64,000 bases of DNA from Nocardioides pinisoli. Lineage in GTDB: Bacteria; Actinomycetota; Actinomycetes; Propionibacteriales; Nocardioidaceae. The stretch spans positions 186,001 to 250,000 of the forward strand of contig NZ_JANARS010000006.1 of the NCBI RefSeq assembly GCF_024199985.1. The letters run 5' to 3'. The notes beneath the pieces were generated by a model. That model made no database searches. It had not been told where the DNA came from and saw only the letters and a program-made list of their open reading frames with translations. This document shows, piece after piece, positions 8,823 to 16,942 of this stretch. A program made the translations under genes and the position numbers. Within the stretch, counting starts at the first letter, position 1; every line of letters starts with the position of its first letter.

Positions 8823-8887
8823 CCCGCTTTGCACCCCAGATCTGGGGTGCAAAGCGGGGCGGTCACCGGATATCCGGTGACCGCCCC
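8823..8887. terminator. Two abutting perfect palindromes between convergent genes
   Basis: Bases 8823-8858 form a 36-bp loopless perfect palindrome centred at 8840/8841 (half-site CCCGCTTTGCACCCCAGA). Bases 8856-8887 form a second, 32-bp perfect palindrome centred at 8871/8872 that contains CCGGATATCCGG. They share three G residues. The methyltransferase stop codon (8863-8865) lies in the second palindrome. Position between two convergent stop codons suggests a bidirectional terminator, though no T-tract follows and the absence of a loop is unusual. A degenerate partial copy of the second half-site (TCACCGGATAAC) sits just upstream at about 8800-8811. Confidence 0.75.
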
Positions 8888-10089
8888 TCGGCGACCTCGA
8901 GCCCGCCGCCGACCCGGTCCGCGACGGCGGTCAACCGGGCGCGGGTGATGTCGGCGACGGTGTCGAGGCCGGCGAGCCGAGCGTTGGAGCCCTCCCGGGT
9001 CGGCTCGGCGGAGTTGATGCTGATGCAGCGGCGGGTGCCGCCGTCCGCGGCGTTGGCGAGCGCGACCGCGTGCCCGGTGGTGCCGCTGCCGGCGAACGGG
9101 TCGAGCACGACCACGTCGGAGGGCAGCGTGGACAGGATCCGGCGGACCAGGCCCGTCGGCTTGGGGGACTCGAAGACGTGGCCGACGAGCGCCTTGAGCT
9201 CGGCGACGGCCGTGTCGGTCGAGCCGATCTCCTCGGCCAGCCAGATGGTGCGCAACTTCTTGCGGCGCCCGCCCTCACGGTGCAGCCAGTCGCGCTGGAA
9301 GATGTCGGCCCGCTCGCCGCCGCGGCCGCGGATCACCCGGCACTCGAGGTCGTCGGGGCGCTCCTCGACCCGCGGCCGCGACCACCGCCACACCGCCGGA
9401 CGCCCGTCGCCGAAGACCGGCGTCAGCGCCGTGCTGCCGGCGAACTCGGTGATGGAGACCCGGCCGGTCACCGGGTCGCCGTGCAGCGGGTAATGGAGGG
9501 TCGGGGTGCTGACGGGGTTGAACTTCTTGTTGGTGTTCCTCAGCGGCAGGTAGCGGAACCGTCGCCCGTCGGCCGTCGTCAACGGGAAGTCGGCCTCGTC
9601 CACGGCCTCGGTCGTCGACCCGTCCACCACGCAGGAGGGCAGGTCGCGCGCGTACGCCAGGACGTACTCGTGGCTGGTCGCGAACCCGCGGCCGAGCTGG
9701 CGGCCCTTGGGGTTGAGGTTCACCACGACCTGGGCGAGGAAGTTGGCCTCGCCGAAGACCTCGTCCATCAGCAGCCGCAGATGGGCGGCCTCGTTGTCGT
9801 CGATGCTGACGAACACCGCCCCGTGCGGTGCCAGGACCTCGCGGACGGCCTCGAGGCGCGGGCGCATCATCGCGGTCCACGCCGCGTGCCGGCCGGCGTA
9901 CGGGTCGGTGTGCGAGGCGTCCCGGAAGCGGTCGGCGTAGGCGAAGTCGTTGCCGGTGTTGTAGGGCGGATCGGTGTAGACGACGTCCACCGACCCCGCC
10001 GGGAGCAGCGGGAGCACGTCGAGGTTGTCGCCGACGTGGAGCGTGTTCCACGGCTGACCCCGGTGCGGGTACGTCGACGCGTCGGGCAC
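8863..10089 (-). CDS. Site-specific DNA methyltransferase, beta-class/type III Mod-like (orphan)
   Basis: An N6-adenine or N4-cytosine DNA methyltransferase of about 408 residues. The catalytic motif IV is DPPYNTGNDF near the N-terminus and the AdoMet-binding motif I is DPFAGSGTTGHA near the C-terminus. This order defines the beta class, which includes type III Mod subunits. Motif X-like VVVNLNPKG and the variable middle region would hold target recognition. No restriction subunit is adjacent, so it is an orphan. I chose GTG 10089. A longer frame to ATG 10182 would add a Trp-rich, lower-GC stretch (WDWWENWDHRF) that overlaps the divergent promoter space and looks non-coding. Confidence 0.87.
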   Translation of the reverse strand: MPDASTYPHRGQPWNTLHVGDNLDVLPLLPAGSVDVVYTDPPYNTGNDFAYADRFRDASHTDPYAGRHAAWTAMMRPRLEAVREVLAPHGAVFVSIDDNEAAHLRLLMDEVFGEANFLAQVVVNLNPKGRQLGRGFATSHEYVLAYARDLPSCVVDGSTTEAVDEADFPLTTADGRRFRYLPLRNTNKKFNPVSTPTLHYPLHGDPVTGRVSITEFAGSTALTPVFGDGRPAVWRWSRPRVEERPDDLECRVIRGRGGERADIFQRDWLHREGGRRKKLRTIWLAEEIGSTDTAVAELKALVGHVFESPKPTGLVRRILSTLPSDVVVLDPFAGSGTTGHAVALANAADGGTRRCISINSAEPTREGSNARLAGLDTVADITRARLTAVADRVGGGLEVAEGRSPDIR

Positions 10090-10193
10090 GCCCGGAAGCC
10101 TAGGCGCTCGGCCGGGCCGAGGGCCCGACGTGGCCGGCGAGGGCGGAAATCGGTGATCCCAATTTTCCCACCAGTCCCACAACGTCCTTTACT

Positions 10194-11654
10194 GTGGAGC
10201 GCGTGTCTTCCTCCACGCGCCGCTCCCAGCCCGCCGCCCGCCGCTCCGCGCCCGCTCGCGGACGGGCGCTGACGCTCGCCACCGCGGGGGTCCTCGTCGC
10301 GGGCCTCGCGCTCAACGTCGGCGTGGCACCGTCGGTCGCCGACGACGGCGACCGCACCGGTGACGTGCAGGGCCGCGGGCTGACCCAGGGCGGCGACAGC
10401 GGCTACCGGGGCCGCAACCAGACCTCCGACGGCAAGCCCGGACTCGTGGTCGGTCCTCCGGTCAACGCGCGTGGCCGCACGGCGCGGGTGCTCAACGACG
10501 TCAGCTACGAGATCGCGCCCGGCGTCGTGCTGCGCGAGTGGGACCAGGTCGACGGCCGCCAGCCCATCGGCCAGGTCCGGATGAACCTCGTGACCGTCAG
10601 CCTCGACGCCCCCAACATCTCCTTCGAGGAGTTCTCCCCGACCTACGTCACCAGCCGCAAGAAGGTCAGCCAGCTCGGCGGGTGGAACGACGCGCTGACC
10701 GCCGTCAACGGCGACTTCTTCGACATCGGCCGCACCGACGCCCCGCTCGGCGTGACGATCAACCGCGAGGACGGCATCCTCACCGGGTCGCGCGAGGGCT
10801 GGATCCCCGGCGTGAACTCGTCGCTCTGGTTCGACGACTCCGGCCCGCACGTCAGCCCGCTGGCCATCGACTGGACGATCCGCCAGCGGCGCGCCTGGAC
10901 CGTCAGCGGCGTCAACCACCCGATCGTCCCCTCGGGCCAGATCGGTGTCTTCACCTCCGACTGGCACCGCACCGAGGGCTACCAGGTGACCGCCGGAAAG
11001 AAGCGGGCGCGCGAGGTCGTGCTCCACAAGAACCGCGTCATCTCCAACCGGCCCAAGCTCTCCGACGGCCGCAAGATCAAGCAGAAGGAGCGGGTGCTCA
11101 TCGGCACCGGCCCCGCCGCCGCCAAGCTCAAGACCCTCAAGCGGGGCAAGAAGCTGACGATCTCCCAGCGCATGGTGGGGGGCAAGCCGACCGTCGCGAT
11201 CAGCGGCGACCGCCCGCTGCTCGTCAACGGCGTCCGCAGCGTCGTCAACAACACCATCGCCCACCCGCGCACCGCGGTCGGCATCGACGCCGACGGCCGC
11301 AAGCTGCTCATCCTCGTCGTCGACGGACGCTCGTCCGCGAGCCGCGGCTACACGATGGTCGAGCTCGCCGACATCATGACCGCCCTCGGCGCGGAGAACG
11401 CCATCAACCTCGACGGCGGCGGCTCCTCGGCGATGTACACCCGCACCGGCACCGGCGCCTTCGGCATCGTCAACGAGCCGTCCGACGGCGGCGAGCGCCT
11501 GGTGCCCAACTCGTTCGGCGTTGTCTACCACGCCGAGCTCCCGCCGGTGGTCCCGATCCTGCCGACCACCCCGACGCCCACGCCCACCCCGACGCCCACC
11601 CCGACGCCCACCACTCCTCCGACGACGCCGCCCACCACGCCGCCGGTCCCCTGA
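10194..11654 (+). CDS. Secreted phosphodiester glycosidase (NAGPA domain)
   Basis: A 486-residue exported protein. A basic N-terminus and hydrophobic core (LTLATAGVLVAGLALNVGVA) form a signal peptide. The NAGPA domain occupies about residues 100-450, with ALTAVNGDFFD and the catalytic-site signature NAINLDGGGSSAMYTR. Characterised relatives remove N-acetylglucosamine from phosphodiester-linked glycans, so action on cell-wall or teichoic-acid-like polymers is plausible. The C-terminus is a Pro-Thr tail encoded by a short tandem repeat (about 11560-11650), typical of a wall-spanning linker. GTG at 10203 is an alternative start. TTTACT at 10188-10193 would suit a leaderless transcript from it. 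A divergent promoter must lie in 10090-10193. Confidence 0.87.
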   Translation: MERVSSSTRRSQPAARRSAPARGRALTLATAGVLVAGLALNVGVAPSVADDGDRTGDVQGRGLTQGGDSGYRGRNQTSDGKPGLVVGPPVNARGRTARVLNDVSYEIAPGVVLREWDQVDGRQPIGQVRMNLVTVSLDAPNISFEEFSPTYVTSRKKVSQLGGWNDALTAVNGDFFDIGRTDAPLGVTINREDGILTGSREGWIPGVNSSLWFDDSGPHVSPLAIDWTIRQRRAWTVSGVNHPIVPSGQIGVFTSDWHRTEGYQVTAGKKRAREVVLHKNRVISNRPKLSDGRKIKQKERVLIGTGPAAAKLKTLKRGKKLTISQRMVGGKPTVAISGDRPLLVNGVRSVVNNTIAHPRTAVGIDADGRKLLILVVDGRSSASRGYTMVELADIMTALGAENAINLDGGGSSAMYTRTGTGAFGIVNEPSDGGERLVPNSFGVVYHAELPPVVPILPTTPTPTPTPTPTPTPTTPPTTPPTTPPVP

Positions 11655-11670
11655 CGGGGCTGACGGGGGC

Positions 11671-12279
11671 TCAGGCGTCGGGCGCGGCGAAGACCACGAC
11701 GTAGGTCACCGGCGCGAAGCACTGCACGGTGTTCTTCGGCAGCGTCGGCACCACCTGGAAGCCGGCCTCGCCCGCGTCGACGGCCACACTGCTCGGCGGC
11801 TCGCAGCCGGTCGACACGACGGCACCGTAGGGCGTCGCACCGGGCGAGCCCACCTCGGCCACCGCGTCGGTGACCAGCTCGGGCAGGCCCGCCTGGAGGC
11901 CGACGACGAAGTCGTCGACCGCCTGCTCGGTGTCGAGGGCGAGGGCCATCGTCGAGGGCGCCCCTCCGCCCTCGGTCGCGCTCACGACGACCGCCTCGGT
12001 GACACCGGCGGACCCGGTCGTCCGGATCGGCGCGACGTCGCCCGGCGTCGACGCGGACGGCGTCTCCGTCGGCGACTCGCTGGGCGACTCGGAGGGCGTC
12101 TCGCCCGGGGTCTCCGACGGACTGGGCGTGCTCGTCGTCCGTGCCGGGTCGGTGGCCGTGGTGCCGTCGTCGTCACCGCAGGCCGCGAGCCCGCCTCCCA
12201 GCGCGAGAGCGGCCAGGACGGCGGGGACGACGGACGCGGACCGGGTGCGGGCGCCCGATCGGCGCGGTGAGGTGCTCAT
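11671..12279 (-). CDS. Putative lipoprotein with Ser/Thr/Pro-rich linker
   Basis: A 202-residue protein with no family I can name. The start is the internal ATG at 12279, followed by a basic n-region, a hydrophobic stretch (VVPAVLAALALGGG) and the lipobox LAAC, so it should be lipid-anchored on the outer face of the membrane. A low-complexity spacer of repeated SETPGETPSESPSE-type units covers about residues 45-85. The folded C-terminal part (about 95-202) contains two Cys residues (STGCEP and VQCFAP) that could form a disulfide. It converges with the glycosidase gene, with 16 bp between their stop codons. Function is unknown. Confidence 0.8.
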   Translation of the reverse strand: MSTSPRRSGARTRSASVVPAVLAALALGGGLAACGDDDGTTATDPARTTSTPSPSETPGETPSESPSESPTETPSASTPGDVAPIRTTGSAGVTEAVVVSATEGGGAPSTMALALDTEQAVDDFVVGLQAGLPELVTDAVAEVGSPGATPYGAVVSTGCEPPSSVAVDAGEAGFQVVPTLPKNTVQCFAPVTYVVVFAAPDA

Positions 12280-12377
12280 GGTGCTTCGACGATAGCGACG
12301 CCCGTCCGGCTCCCCCGGAGGCTCGCGCGCGGGACGTCGCATCGACGTCGTACGGCCCGCACTGGCAGGCTGGCGCC

Positions 12378-13415
12378 ATGAGTGGCCCCGAGAACCAGGC
12401 CGAGCCGGTCAACCAGTCCGAGCTGGTCAACCAGGCCGAACCGGTCCGCGAGGCCGTTCGCGCCTACGCCGCCCGGCAACCGCAGCTCGTGGCCGCGACC
12501 GCCGGGTGGGTGACGCTGGTGCGCACCCTGCTCGACGACGCGGGCATCGACTACCTCAGCGTCACCGGACGCACCAAGAGCGTCGCGTCGTTCTCGGCCA
12601 AGGCCAACCGCGTCCACGACGGCCGCCCGCTCTACGCGGACCCGCTGCAGCAGGTGACCGACCAGATCGGCGTCCGCGTCATCACCTACGTCCACAGCGA
12701 CGTGGCCGCCGTCGCGGAGCTCCTCGACGAGGAGCTGACCATCCTCGACGACCGCGACCTGGGCGAGGAGACCGCACGCGCGGGCCGGTTCGGCTACGCC
12801 AGCCGGCACCTGCTCGTGCGCACCGACGCCGGCGACGACCAGCACCCCGAGCTCGTCGGCGAGCGGGCCAGCATCCAGGTGCGGACGGTGCTGCAGCACG
12901 CCTGGGCGGAGTTCGAGCACGACATCCGCTACAAGGGCAACGTCCCCGAGGACGCGGCCGCCGACCTCGACCGCCGCTTCACCCTCGCCGCCGGGCTGAT
13001 CGAGCTCGCCGACCGGGAGTTCGCCACGATCCGCGAGCGCATCCAGCAGGCCGCGCCCGGCAGCACCACCGAGGCCGACGCCGACCACATCGTCGGCCAG
13101 GAGCTGGCCACCTTCCTGGCCGGCCACTACAGCGACGCCGGCTGGTCGCACACCGACCACTACGACTGGATCGCCGGGCTGCTCACCCAGCTCGGCATCG
13201 ACAGCGTCGACGACCTGGCCGACCTGCTCACGTCCGTCGACGCCGACGCAGTGATCCGGCGCATGGGCTACCGCTACCCCGCCGGGGCCGTACGCCGCCT
13301 CGACGACGCGCTGCTCGCGATCTTCGGCGAGCAGTACGTCACCCTCGAGGGCAACAGCCACCGGGTCCCGCTGCTGCGCGCGCGGCTGGAGAAGCTCACC
13401 ACGCCCGAGGCCTGA
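12378..13415 (+). CDS. RelA/SpoT-domain protein, small-alarmone-synthetase-like
   Basis: A 345-residue protein with a (p)ppGpp-synthetase fold and no hydrolase or ACT domain. Recognisable are RTKSVASFSAKANR, the metal-binding QVTDQIGVRVI, GYASRHLLV and QVRTVLQHAWAEFEHDIRYK. The strand normally written EIQxRT reads SIQVRT, so the usual Glu is Ser, which may change activity or specificity. An N-terminal tail has near-duplicate units (NQAEPV, NQSELV, NQAEPV). A C-terminal extension of about 130 residues is unassigned. The ATG at 12378 is preferred because upstream in-frame sequence overlaps the divergent lipoprotein. Toxic variants of this family exist but no antitoxin gene is adjacent. Confidence 0.83.
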   Translation: MSGPENQAEPVNQSELVNQAEPVREAVRAYAARQPQLVAATAGWVTLVRTLLDDAGIDYLSVTGRTKSVASFSAKANRVHDGRPLYADPLQQVTDQIGVRVITYVHSDVAAVAELLDEELTILDDRDLGEETARAGRFGYASRHLLVRTDAGDDQHPELVGERASIQVRTVLQHAWAEFEHDIRYKGNVPEDAAADLDRRFTLAAGLIELADREFATIRERIQQAAPGSTTEADADHIVGQELATFLAGHYSDAGWSHTDHYDWIAGLLTQLGIDSVDDLADLLTSVDADAVIRRMGYRYPAGAVRRLDDALLAIFGEQYVTLEGNSHRVPLLRARLEKLTTPEA

Positions 13416-13448
13416 GGTCGGCTGGAGCTGCGCCCCTAGGGTTGGCCC

Positions 13449-14633
13449 ATGCTCCGGCCGTCGTGGACCACCGTCACCCCTCTGCTGGCCGCGATCGCGC
13501 TGGGGATCGCCTGGCCCCTGCACCCCGACAGCGCGCCCGTGCTGGGGGTCCTCTCGGTGCTGCTCATCGGCGCCGTGCTCGCGGCCGTGCACCACGCCGA
13601 GGTCGTCGCCCACCGCGTCGGGGAGCCCTACGGGTCGCTCGTGCTGGCGGTCGCGGTGACGATCATCGAGGTCGGCCTCATCGTCACGCTGATGGTGACC
13701 ACCGACAAGGACACCGCGGGCCTGGCCCGCGACACCGTCTTCGCGGCCGTGATGATCACCCTCAACGGCATCGTCGGGATCTCGCTGCTCGTCGGTGCGC
13801 TCAAGCACCACCTCGCGGTCTTCAACCCCGAGGGCACCGGCGCCGCCCTCGCCACCGTCATCGCCCTCGCGGCGCTGTGCCTCGTCGTCCCGTCGGTCAC
13901 CACGTCGGAGCCCGGGCCGGAGTTCACCGGCGCCCAGCTCACCTTCGCCGCGATCGCCTCGCTCGCGCTCTACGGGATGTTCGTCTTCACCCAGGCCATC
14001 CGGCACCGCGACTTCTTCCTGCCGGTGACCCAGGACGCGCACTCGCCCCTCGTCACGTCGAGGGCGGCGGCCGACGCCGCAGCGGACGCTGCCGCCGCCC
14101 GCGCGGCCGCCGACGCCGGCTCGTTCGAGCACGAGCCAGTGGACCTCGACCACGACGGGCACGCGGACCCGCCCACCGACCGGGCCGCCCTGACCAGCCT
14201 CGGCCTGCTCGTCGTGGCCCTCGTCGCGGTGGTCGGCCTGGCCAAGATCGAGTCCCCCGCCATCGAGTCCGGCGTGGCGGCGCTCGGCTTCCCGCCGGCG
14301 GTCGTCGGCGTGGTCATCGCCCTCCTCGTGCTCGCCCCGGAGACCATCGCGGCCGTCCGGGCCGCGACCCGCAACCGGGTCCAGGTCAGCCTCAACCTCG
14401 CGCTCGGCTCGGCGATGGCGTCCATCGGCCTGACCATCCCCGCCATCGCGGTCGCCAGCATCTGGCTCGACGGTCCGCTCGAGCTCGGCCTCAACCAGCT
14501 CCAGACCGTGCTGCTGGTCCTCACGGCGGCCGTCGCGATCCTCACCGTCGTACCGGGCCGGGCGAAGCCGCTCCAGGGCGGTGTCCACCTCGTGCTGCTG
14601 GCGGCGTTCCTCTTCCTCACCGTCGCCCCCTGA
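13449..14633 (+). CDS. chaA: Calcium/sodium:proton antiporter, ChaA-like
   Basis: A 394-residue cation/H+ exchanger of the CaCA superfamily. It has two homologous membrane halves, each with a conserved acidic transport motif: GEPYGSLVLAVAVTIIEVGL in the first and LAPETIAAVRAATRN in the second. About eleven hydrophobic segments are visible. The halves are joined by a cytoplasmic loop containing an Ala/Asp-rich stretch (AAADAAADAAAARAAADAG) and a His/Asp-rich patch (DLDHDGHAD) that could sense cations. ChaA exchanges Ca2+ or Na+/K+ for protons at alkaline pH. It begins 33 bp after the synthetase gene. The stop codon is embedded in an 11-bp tandem repeat. Confidence 0.88.
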   Translation: MLRPSWTTVTPLLAAIALGIAWPLHPDSAPVLGVLSVLLIGAVLAAVHHAEVVAHRVGEPYGSLVLAVAVTIIEVGLIVTLMVTTDKDTAGLARDTVFAAVMITLNGIVGISLLVGALKHHLAVFNPEGTGAALATVIALAALCLVVPSVTTSEPGPEFTGAQLTFAAIASLALYGMFVFTQAIRHRDFFLPVTQDAHSPLVTSRAAADAAADAAAARAAADAGSFEHEPVDLDHDGHADPPTDRAALTSLGLLVVALVAVVGLAKIESPAIESGVAALGFPPAVVGVVIALLVLAPETIAAVRAATRNRVQVSLNLALGSAMASIGLTIPAIAVASIWLDGPLELGLNQLQTVLLVLTAAVAILTVVPGRAKPLQGGVHLVLLAAFLFLTVAP

Positions 14634-14667
14634 GCGCCCCCTGATCGCCCCCTGAGCGCCCCTCGAG
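14624..14667. repeat. Four tandem 11-bp units spanning the chaA stop codon
   Basis: Units CGCCCCCTGAG (14624-14634), CGCCCCCTGAT, CGCCCCCTGAG and a degenerate CGCCCCTCGAG (to 14667) follow one another without spacers. The first contains the chaA TGA, so slippage has copied the end of the gene into the intergenic space. Confidence 0.85.
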
Positions 14668-14680
14668 GCGCCGGACGCAG

Positions 14681-14712
14681 CGCGGCCCGGCAGATGTCCC
14701 TGCCGGGCCGCG
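14681..14712. terminator. Hairpin terminator between convergent chaA and binding-protein genes
   Basis: Arms CGCGGCCCGGCA (14681-14692) and its exact complement (14701-14712) enclose an 8-base loop. It lies 12 bp beyond the stop of the minus-strand binding-protein gene and 48 bp past chaA, so it can serve both. There is no T-tract, as is common in this GC range. Confidence 0.8.
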
Positions 14713-14724
14713 GGCGGAGGTCGA

Positions 14725-15540
14725 TCAGCCGAAGTAGGTGGCGTAGATCTTGTCGTAGGTGCCGTCCTCGCGGAGGTCGGCGAGCGTGCTGTTGATGACG
14801 CGCAGGAGCGGGATGTTGCCGTCCTTCTTGACCGCCATGCCGTACTGCTCGCCCGTCTCGAACTCGCGCGACAGCTTGAGCTTGCGGTTGTCGGAGACGA
14901 ACTGGCCCGACACGGTGTTGTCGAGCATCGCGGCGTCGAGCTCGCCCGCCGCCAGCGCGGCCTGCAGGCCGGCCGCGTCGTCGTACGCCATCACCTGGGT
15001 GGTCTCCGGGGCGAAGTCGCTCAGGTAGGTCTCGCCCGTGGTCTCCTTCTGCACACCGACCCGCTTGCCGGCGAGCTCGGGGAGCTCGTCGAGGCCCGAG
15101 CCGCGCGGCGTGATGAGCGCCTGCTTGGCGTCGAAGTAGGGGCTGGAGAAGTCGAGGACGCGCGCCCGCTCGCCGGTGATCGTCATCGCCGAGATGGCGA
15201 CGTCGCACACGTCGTTGTTGAGCGAGTTGCCCGACGTGATGTCGTCGAACGACACGTCGATCACGTCGAGCTCGGCGTCGAGGCTCTGCGCAACCTTGCG
15301 CACCAGGTCGATGTCGAAGCCGGTGGGCTTGCCGCCCTCCTCGTACTCGAACGGCGCGTAGGGCATGTCGGTGCAGACGGTGAGGGCGCCGCTGAAGACC
15401 AGCGACACCTCGCTCAGCGCGTCGGCCTCGTCGGCGCTGGCGCTGCCGCCGCAGGCGCTCAGCGTGGCCATGAGGGCCACGGAGGAGAGGGCGGCGAGGG
15501 CCGTGCGGGCAGGGCCCAGCCGTCGGACGGTGCGGTTCAT
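14725..15540 (-). CDS. Amino-acid-type solute-binding lipoprotein, last gene of the conservon operon
   Basis: A 271-residue family 3 solute-binding protein. The signal peptide ends in the lipobox LSAC (near residue 24), giving a membrane-anchored lipoprotein. The fold signature LTVCTDMPYAPFEYEEGGKPTGFDI-like start, the DIDLVRKVA helix and late GNIPLLRVINS match polar-amino-acid receptors. The ATG at 15540 leaves a 4-bp gap after the GTPase gene; an in-frame ATG at 15555 would overlap it. No ABC permease or ATPase gene is in the window. Cotranscription with the conservon suggests a ligand receptor for the sensor kinase rather than, or in addition to, an importer component. That role is inference. 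Confidence 0.86.
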   Translation of the reverse strand: MNRTVRRLGPARTALAALSSVALMATLSACGGSASADEADALSEVSLVFSGALTVCTDMPYAPFEYEEGGKPTGFDIDLVRKVAQSLDAELDVIDVSFDDITSGNSLNNDVCDVAISAMTITGERARVLDFSSPYFDAKQALITPRGSGLDELPELAGKRVGVQKETTGETYLSDFAPETTQVMAYDDAAGLQAALAAGELDAAMLDNTVSGQFVSDNRKLKLSREFETGEQYGMAVKKDGNIPLLRVINSTLADLREDGTYDKIYATYFG

Positions 15541-15544
15541 GGCG

Positions 15545-16141
15545 TCAGTTCGCATTCACGGTGAGCGACTCGCGCAGTCGCATGAGGGCGTATTCGGTGA
15601 TCTTCACGAGCGCACCCTTGGCCTGCTCGCGGTCGCGGGCGTCGAGGCTGATGATCGGTACGTCGGCGGGCAGGGCCAGCGCGGCGGCGATCTCCTCGGC
15701 GGGGTAGCGCGGGACGCCGTCGAACTCGTTGACGGCGACGATGAACGGGATCCCCTTGGACTCGAAGTAGTCCAGCGGCGAGAACGACTCGTCGAGGCGC
15801 GCCACGTCGACCAGCACGATGGCACCGATGGCGCCGCGGCACAGGTCGTCCCACATGAACCAGAAACGGCGCTGACCGGGCGTGCCGAAGAGGTAGAGCA
15901 CGAGGTCCTCGGCCAGGGTCAGGCGGCCGAAGTCCATCGCCACGGTCGTGGTGGCCTTGGTGGGCACGGCGGCGAGATCGTCGACGCCCTCGGACTCGTT
16001 GGTGACGAGTGCCTCGGTGCGCAGCGGGTCGATCTCCGACACGGCACCGACGAGCGTCGACTTGCCGACGCCGAAGCCGCCGGCGATGACGATCTTCGTC
16101 GACGCGGCCGCACGCTGTGCCTTAGTAGTTTCGAAGTCCAC
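15545..16141 (-). CDS. cvnD: Conservon Ras-like GTPase (CvnD type)
   Basis: A 198-residue small GTP-binding protein. The P-loop is GGFGVGKST (about residues 21-29), the switch-II region is LFGTPGQRRFWFMWD, where GTPGQ replaces the usual DxxGQ, and the base-recognition motif is AVNEFD. In Streptomyces such proteins form membrane-associated complexes with CvnA-C resembling eukaryotic G-protein coupling. The start is GTG 16141, preceded by AAAGGA at a normal spacing. This makes it overlap the DUF742 gene by 20 bp, the usual conservon arrangement. An upstream in-frame start at 16174 would lengthen it by 11 residues without support. Confidence 0.92.
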   Translation of the reverse strand: MDFETTKAQRAAASTKIVIAGGFGVGKSTLVGAVSEIDPLRTEALVTNESEGVDDLAAVPTKATTTVAMDFGRLTLAEDLVLYLFGTPGQRRFWFMWDDLCRGAIGAIVLVDVARLDESFSPLDYFESKGIPFIVAVNEFDGVPRYPAEEIAAALALPADVPIISLDARDREQAKGALVKITEYALMRLRESLTVNAN

Positions 16142-16490
16142 GGAGGGTCCTTTCGATGAGCTCGAGACGCTCATCTGTCGACGTGCTGTCGTTGATGGTG
16201 GCCTGGATACGGACCAGGCCCTGCTCGATCAGGTCGCCCAGCAGCACCCGGGTGACTCCGATCGGCATCTTGGTCAGGGCCGACACCTCGGCCACGGAAC
16301 GCCGGTCGCAGACCTCGAGAACCTGCGCGGCGGACGGCGAGAGGGCGGGAGCCTCCGCGCCCGCCTGGAGACGGAGCGTGGCCTCCATGGCCAGCTCGAT
16401 CTTCGCGGCCGTCCGGCCTGCGGTGAGGGTGTAGGACCGGATCAGTCGTGGGCGGTAGCCCTCGTCCTCCGGCTCGGGTGGCGGCGTCAC
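16122..16490 (-). CDS. cvnC: Conservon DUF742 protein (CvnC type)
   Basis: A 122-residue DUF742 protein. The family motif RSYTLTAGRT opens the domain, and a winged-helix-like core follows (SPSAAQVLEVCDRRSVAEVSALTKMPIGVTRVLLGDLIEQGLV). It ends in the typical LRGLRNY tail, which overlaps the GTPase start. In conservons this protein interacts with the roadblock and GTPase partners. The start is GTG 16490, 14 bp after the roadblock gene's stop. Its short size and place in the operon are as expected. Confidence 0.92.
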   Translation of the reverse strand: MTPPPEPEDEGYRPRLIRSYTLTAGRTAAKIELAMEATLRLQAGAEAPALSPSAAQVLEVCDRRSVAEVSALTKMPIGVTRVLLGDLIEQGLVRIQATINDSTSTDERLELIERTLRGLRNY

Positions 16491-16504
16491 GGCACGGGTC
16501 CGGC

Positions 16505-16942
16505 TCAGCCGCCCGTACCGACGCGGGCCTGGGCCTCGACGGTACGTCCCACGCGGTCCACCAGCAGGGCCATCTCGTAGCCCACCTGGCCGATGTCGGC
16601 CTCCTCCGTCGTGAGGACGGTGAGGTTGGAGCCGTCACCGACGCTCATGAGCATCAGGAAGCCCATCTCCATCTCGACGATGGTCTGCATCACCGAACCG
16701 CCCTCGAAGAGGCGGGCGGCGCCGACCGCGAGGCTGGCCAGACCGGACGAGACGGCCGCGACCTGCTCGGCGCGCTCACCGGGGATGCTGGTGCTCGAGG
16801 CCATGAGGAGACCATCGGCGGACACGAGGATCGCGTGCGCGGCGTCGGGTACGTCGTCGACGAAGCGCGACATCACCCAGTCGAGGTCTCGGTCGTCACC
16901 GGTCGAGCTGGCGACGGGGGCGGCGGAGGTGTCGTGAGTCAT
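16505..16942 (-). CDS. cvnB: Roadblock/LC7-domain protein (CvnB type)
   Basis: A 145-residue roadblock/LC7 protein. The domain starts at [31 protein letters not shown] and continues through the conserved [20 protein letters not shown] helix. In bacteria these dimeric modules act as GTPase-activating or scaffolding partners of MglA/CvnD-type GTPases. The start codon overlaps the kinase gene's stop by four bases (ATGA), so translation is coupled. All residues of a full-length domain are present. Confidence 0.92.
   Translation of the reverse strand: MTHDTSAAPVASSTGDDRDLDWVMSRFVDDVPDAAHAILVSADGLLMASSTSIPGERAEQVAAVSSGLASLAVGAARLFEGGSVMQTIVEMEMGFLMLMSVGDGSNLTVLTTEEADIGQVGYEMALLVDRVGRTVEAQARVGTGG

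Noticed and set aside
10090..10182. N-terminal extension of the DNA methyltransferase to ATG 10182
   Set aside because: The extra 31 residues are Trp- and Pro-rich, come from locally A/T-richer DNA and would fill the divergent promoter space.
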